Below are positions 33,054 through 34,723 of a DNA stretch of 34,723 nt, in pieces. The notes beneath the pieces were generated by a model. It was not told the DNA's origin. It saw nothing but the letters and a program-made list of their open reading frames with translations, and ran no database searches. The position numbers and the translations under genes were made by a program. The DNA comes from Bacillota bacterium (GTDB lineage: Bacteria; Bacillota_A; Clostridia; Lachnospirales; WQUN01): contig WQTQ01000222.1 of assembly GCA_009786175.1 (NCBI GenBank), forward strand, positions 1 through 34,723, read 5' to 3'. The stretch's first letter is position 1; each line of letters opens with the position of its first letter.

Positions 33054-33466
33054 TGAGAATTATTCCCAGCGACCCCCTGATATCAGGGGGTGGAGCCACC
33101 ACCAAAACATATTTGTTTTCTGTAGCCTATGCGCACCCAAAAACACGGCGGGGCATAATTAACTTTATGCTGCGCAAGAAAGGATTGCGCACAATTGTTT
33201 CCGTCCGTAATTGCGACAAACTTTCTGATACACTTCTTACCTTCCCACCAAAAATGATTGAACAACTGGACAAGACAAACGCCTGTATAAACATTGAAAC
33301 TCCAGGTAAATGCATGGCTAAATGTAAAGGATATGATTTTTACATTGGGGAGACCCATTATCAAAAATGTAAATTCGGCTGTTTCCAGTTTGATGTGGAT
33401 GAAGAAAGTATCCCGTTCTTGTTGGAGCTGCTTAAACGTGAGCTTGAGGAAAGGCGCGCGGAGTAA
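33053..33466 (+). CDS. Unknown Cys-rich protein carrying an in-frame palindrome insert
   Basis: I do not recognise this 137-aa protein. The N-terminus reads MRIIPSDPLISGGGATTKTY, and PLISGG is encoded by the dispersed palindrome (33072..33091). The conserved-looking part is C-terminal: NCDKLSDTLLTFPPKMIEQL, then CINIETPGKCMAKCKGYDF and YQKCKFGCFQFDV, with CxxxC spacings that could bind metal, and a final helix SIPFLLELLKRELEER. The ATG at 33053 overlaps the MBL stop; GTG at 33050 is also possible. sfsA follows four bases later. The first 18 or so residues may be a product of the repeat insertion rather than part of the ancestral protein. Confidence 0.6.
   Translation: MRIIPSDPLISGGGATTKTYLFSVAYAHPKTRRGIINFMLRKKGLRTIVSVRNCDKLSDTLLTFPPKMIEQLDKTNACINIETPGKCMAKCKGYDFYIGETHYQKCKFGCFQFDVDEESIPFLLELLKRELEERRAE
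33072..33091. repeat. Dispersed palindrome, copy 4, inside a 5' coding end
   Basis: A perfect 20-bp palindrome, ACCCCCTGATATCAGGGGGT, 19 bp into the Cys-rich gene. It is read in the same frame as the manA copy, so it encodes the same Pro-Leu-Ile-Ser-Gly-Gly. Confidence 0.85.
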
Positions 33467-33469
33467 CAG

Positions 33470-34150
33470 ATGATTTACAACAATATACACAAGGGTATTT
33501 TCAAAAATCGCCCAAACCGCTTTATTGCGGAAGTTGAAATTGATGGCAAGGTAGAAATATGCCACGTGAAAAACACTGGGCGGTGCAAGGAATTACTCAT
33601 TTCCGGTGCTACGGTATATGCCAACTACGCCGACAATCCATCCCGTGCTACAAAATATGATTTGATTGCGGTGGATAAAGGCGATTTAATAATAAACATG
33701 GACAGTTACGCCCCTAACATAGCCTTTGGAGAATATTTGCAGCAAGGAAAATTTTTTGAAAATGTTACGCTTATCAAACCAGAAGCAAAATACGGTGCAT
33801 CAAGGTTTGATTTTTATGTAGAAACCGCCAGAAGCAAGGCTTTCATTGAAGTTAAAGGCGTAACCCTTGAAGAAAACGGTATAGCCATGTTCCCCGATGC
33901 ACCTACCGAGCGCGGAATAAAGCATCTTAACGAATTAGCGGCTTGTATAACTGACGGCCACGATGCTTATGTTGTTTTTGTCGTACAGATGAAGGGCATA
34001 AAGCATTTTACACCAAACTATAAAACCCATGCTGCATTTGGAGAAACCCTTAGCAAAGTTATGAGCATGGGTGTTAATGCAATGGCCTTTGATTGCGAGA
34101 TCACAGCTGAGAAAATGGAAATAAATAATCGTGTGCCAATAAAACCATAG
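33470..34150 (+). CDS. sfsA: SfsA family DNA/RNA nuclease
   Basis: The 226-aa product has the SfsA layout: an N-terminal OB-like part with FKNRPNRFIAEVEIDGK, CHVKNTGRCKELL, and a C-terminal nuclease fold with SRFDFYVE, AFIEVKGVTLEENGIAMFPDAPTERG and VVFVVQMKG. SfsA was first named for sugar-fermentation stimulation in E. coli and is now viewed as a PD-(D/E)XK-type nuclease; the D and ExK residues are visible in DFYVE and EVKG. GGAG lies six bases before the ATG. It is four bases after the Cys-rich gene, so MBL, Cys-rich protein and sfsA form one unit. Confidence 0.95.
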   Translation: MIYNNIHKGIFKNRPNRFIAEVEIDGKVEICHVKNTGRCKELLISGATVYANYADNPSRATKYDLIAVDKGDLIINMDSYAPNIAFGEYLQQGKFFENVTLIKPEAKYGASRFDFYVETARSKAFIEVKGVTLEENGIAMFPDAPTERGIKHLNELAACITDGHDAYVVFVVQMKGIKHFTPNYKTHAAFGETLSKVMSMGVNAMAFDCEITAEKMEINNRVPIKP

Positions 34151-34207
34151 GAGTTCAAGAATTCAGGTTATGATGTTGGGGATATAGAAAGTCCTATAAA
34201 GTCTAAA

Positions 34208-34723
34208 TCAATTGCAAAATGGCACTGCACCACTCTCTCCAATCAACAACAAATCCTCACGCGTCTTGGACAATTCATACAGATGCTGGGTAAATCCGCT
34301 GATAGAAAAAAGTACAAACTTCTCTCGGCGGCTTTCTTTTTTCCATGGTACAAACTCTTTTTTTCGTAGCAAGTCATAAAACACATCCGTATCCATTGGT
34401 TGGTTACGGTATTTGCATTCTGCGAAAATAATATCCTCACCGGTGCTGTGAAAAGCCACAATGTCAATTTCTTCTTTGCTGTTCCACCAACGGCCGATTT
34501 TGTTAAAATACAATTTACGGGCAATATTAAGCCGCCAAAGCTCGTAACGGCAGACATATTCATATATATGCGCCACATGGTTGTCTATAAAGTTAGCTTT
34601 GATTTTTTCCAGAACAAAGTCGGATTGCCCAATTTCCAAGTTGCTTAATTCTGGATACACAAAGCGAAACCAAAAACGCAGGAAATTGTCCTTTATTTGA
34701 TACAGGCTCATTTTACTTTTCTC
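34208..34723 (-). CDS. DUF234-type ATPase, C-terminal part, cut by window edge
   Basis: The frame stays open to the right edge, and the visible 171 residues are the C-terminal part of an archaeal-type AAA ATPase. The linker KMSLYQIKDNFLRFWFRFVYP and a PD-(D/E)XK-like nuclease fold, EEIDIVAFHSTGEDIIFAECKY, match the DUF234 domain that follows the ATPase domain in this family. The ATPase part with Walker motifs would lie beyond the window. The ATG at 34711 is internal, since the frame continues upstream. Cellular role is not established for the family. Confidence 0.75.
   Translation of the reverse strand, partial: EKSKMSLYQIKDNFLRFWFRFVYPELSNLEIGQSDFVLEKIKANFIDNHVAHIYEYVCRYELWRLNIARKLYFNKIGRWWNSKEEIDIVAFHSTGEDIIFAECKYRNQPMDTDVFYDLLRKKEFVPWKKESRREKFVLFSISGFTQHLYELSKTREDLLLIGESGAVPFCN

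Noticed and set aside
1..34723. CRISPR array, tRNA or rRNA genes
   Set aside because: No spaced direct repeats, no tRNA cloverleaf signals and no rRNA sequence were recognised on reading; a profile search was not possible.

Overview
The window looks like chromosomal DNA of an anaerobic, probably spore-forming Firmicute of the Clostridia (Lachnospirales-like). The grounds are strong AGGAGG-type ribosome binding sites, sigma-A promoters with 17-bp spacers, a SpoIID/LytB protein upstream of queA, MutS2, a secreted GH5 glucanase, two URO-D superfamily proteins, a C_GCAxxG_C_C protein and AhrC/ArgR-type operators. Base composition is moderate. Several stretches read as more AT-rich than the rest: about 6300-6930, 8200-9080, 17140-17880 and 19000-20470. 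These are also where broken or unrecognised genes sit. The species assignment is inference.

Layout. Left edge: a leftward promoter and a structured RNA running off the window, then queA and a spoIID-like gene (minus strand), a solitary URO-D-like gene, mutS2, and a roughly 500-bp interval with inverted-repeat ends holding a small unknown gene. Middle: a membrane permease, a methyltransferase, an MTA/SAH deaminase, then a rightward run of a CNNM/CorC protein, a sugar-phosphate isomerase-like protein and a three-gene ABC-2 transporter. After these come a C_GCAxxG_C_C protein, a metal-dependent amidohydrolase, a disrupted XRE regulator, manA, a MerR regulator, a decayed phosphotransferase and a large modular GH5 enzyme. 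Right: a complete argC-argJ-argB-argD-argF operon with ARG boxes, a URO-D/GH4 glycosidase operon with a dyad over its -10, an MBL-fold hydrolase, an unknown Cys-rich protein, sfsA, and the 3' end of a DUF234-type ATPase.

How the genes fit together. argCJBDF encodes the acetyl-cycle route from N-acetylglutamyl phosphate to citrulline. GH5, GH4, manA and the isomerase-like gene fit a polysaccharide-degrading lifestyle. queA, mutS2 and sfsA are housekeeping genes.

The most unusual signal is a dispersed perfect palindrome, CCCCCTGATATCAGGGGG. There are three intact copies (6290, 18968, 33072), one split by an 11-nt loop (24166) and a half copy (6770). Two copies lie inside reading frames and encode the same Pro-Leu-Ile-Ser-Gly-Gly peptide. 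A third supplies the stop codon of a small gene. One copy pairs with the half copy as 15-bp terminal inverted repeats around the small-gene locus. This looks like a small palindromic mobile or dispersed element that tolerates insertion into coding sequence. No CRISPR array, tRNA or rRNA was seen.
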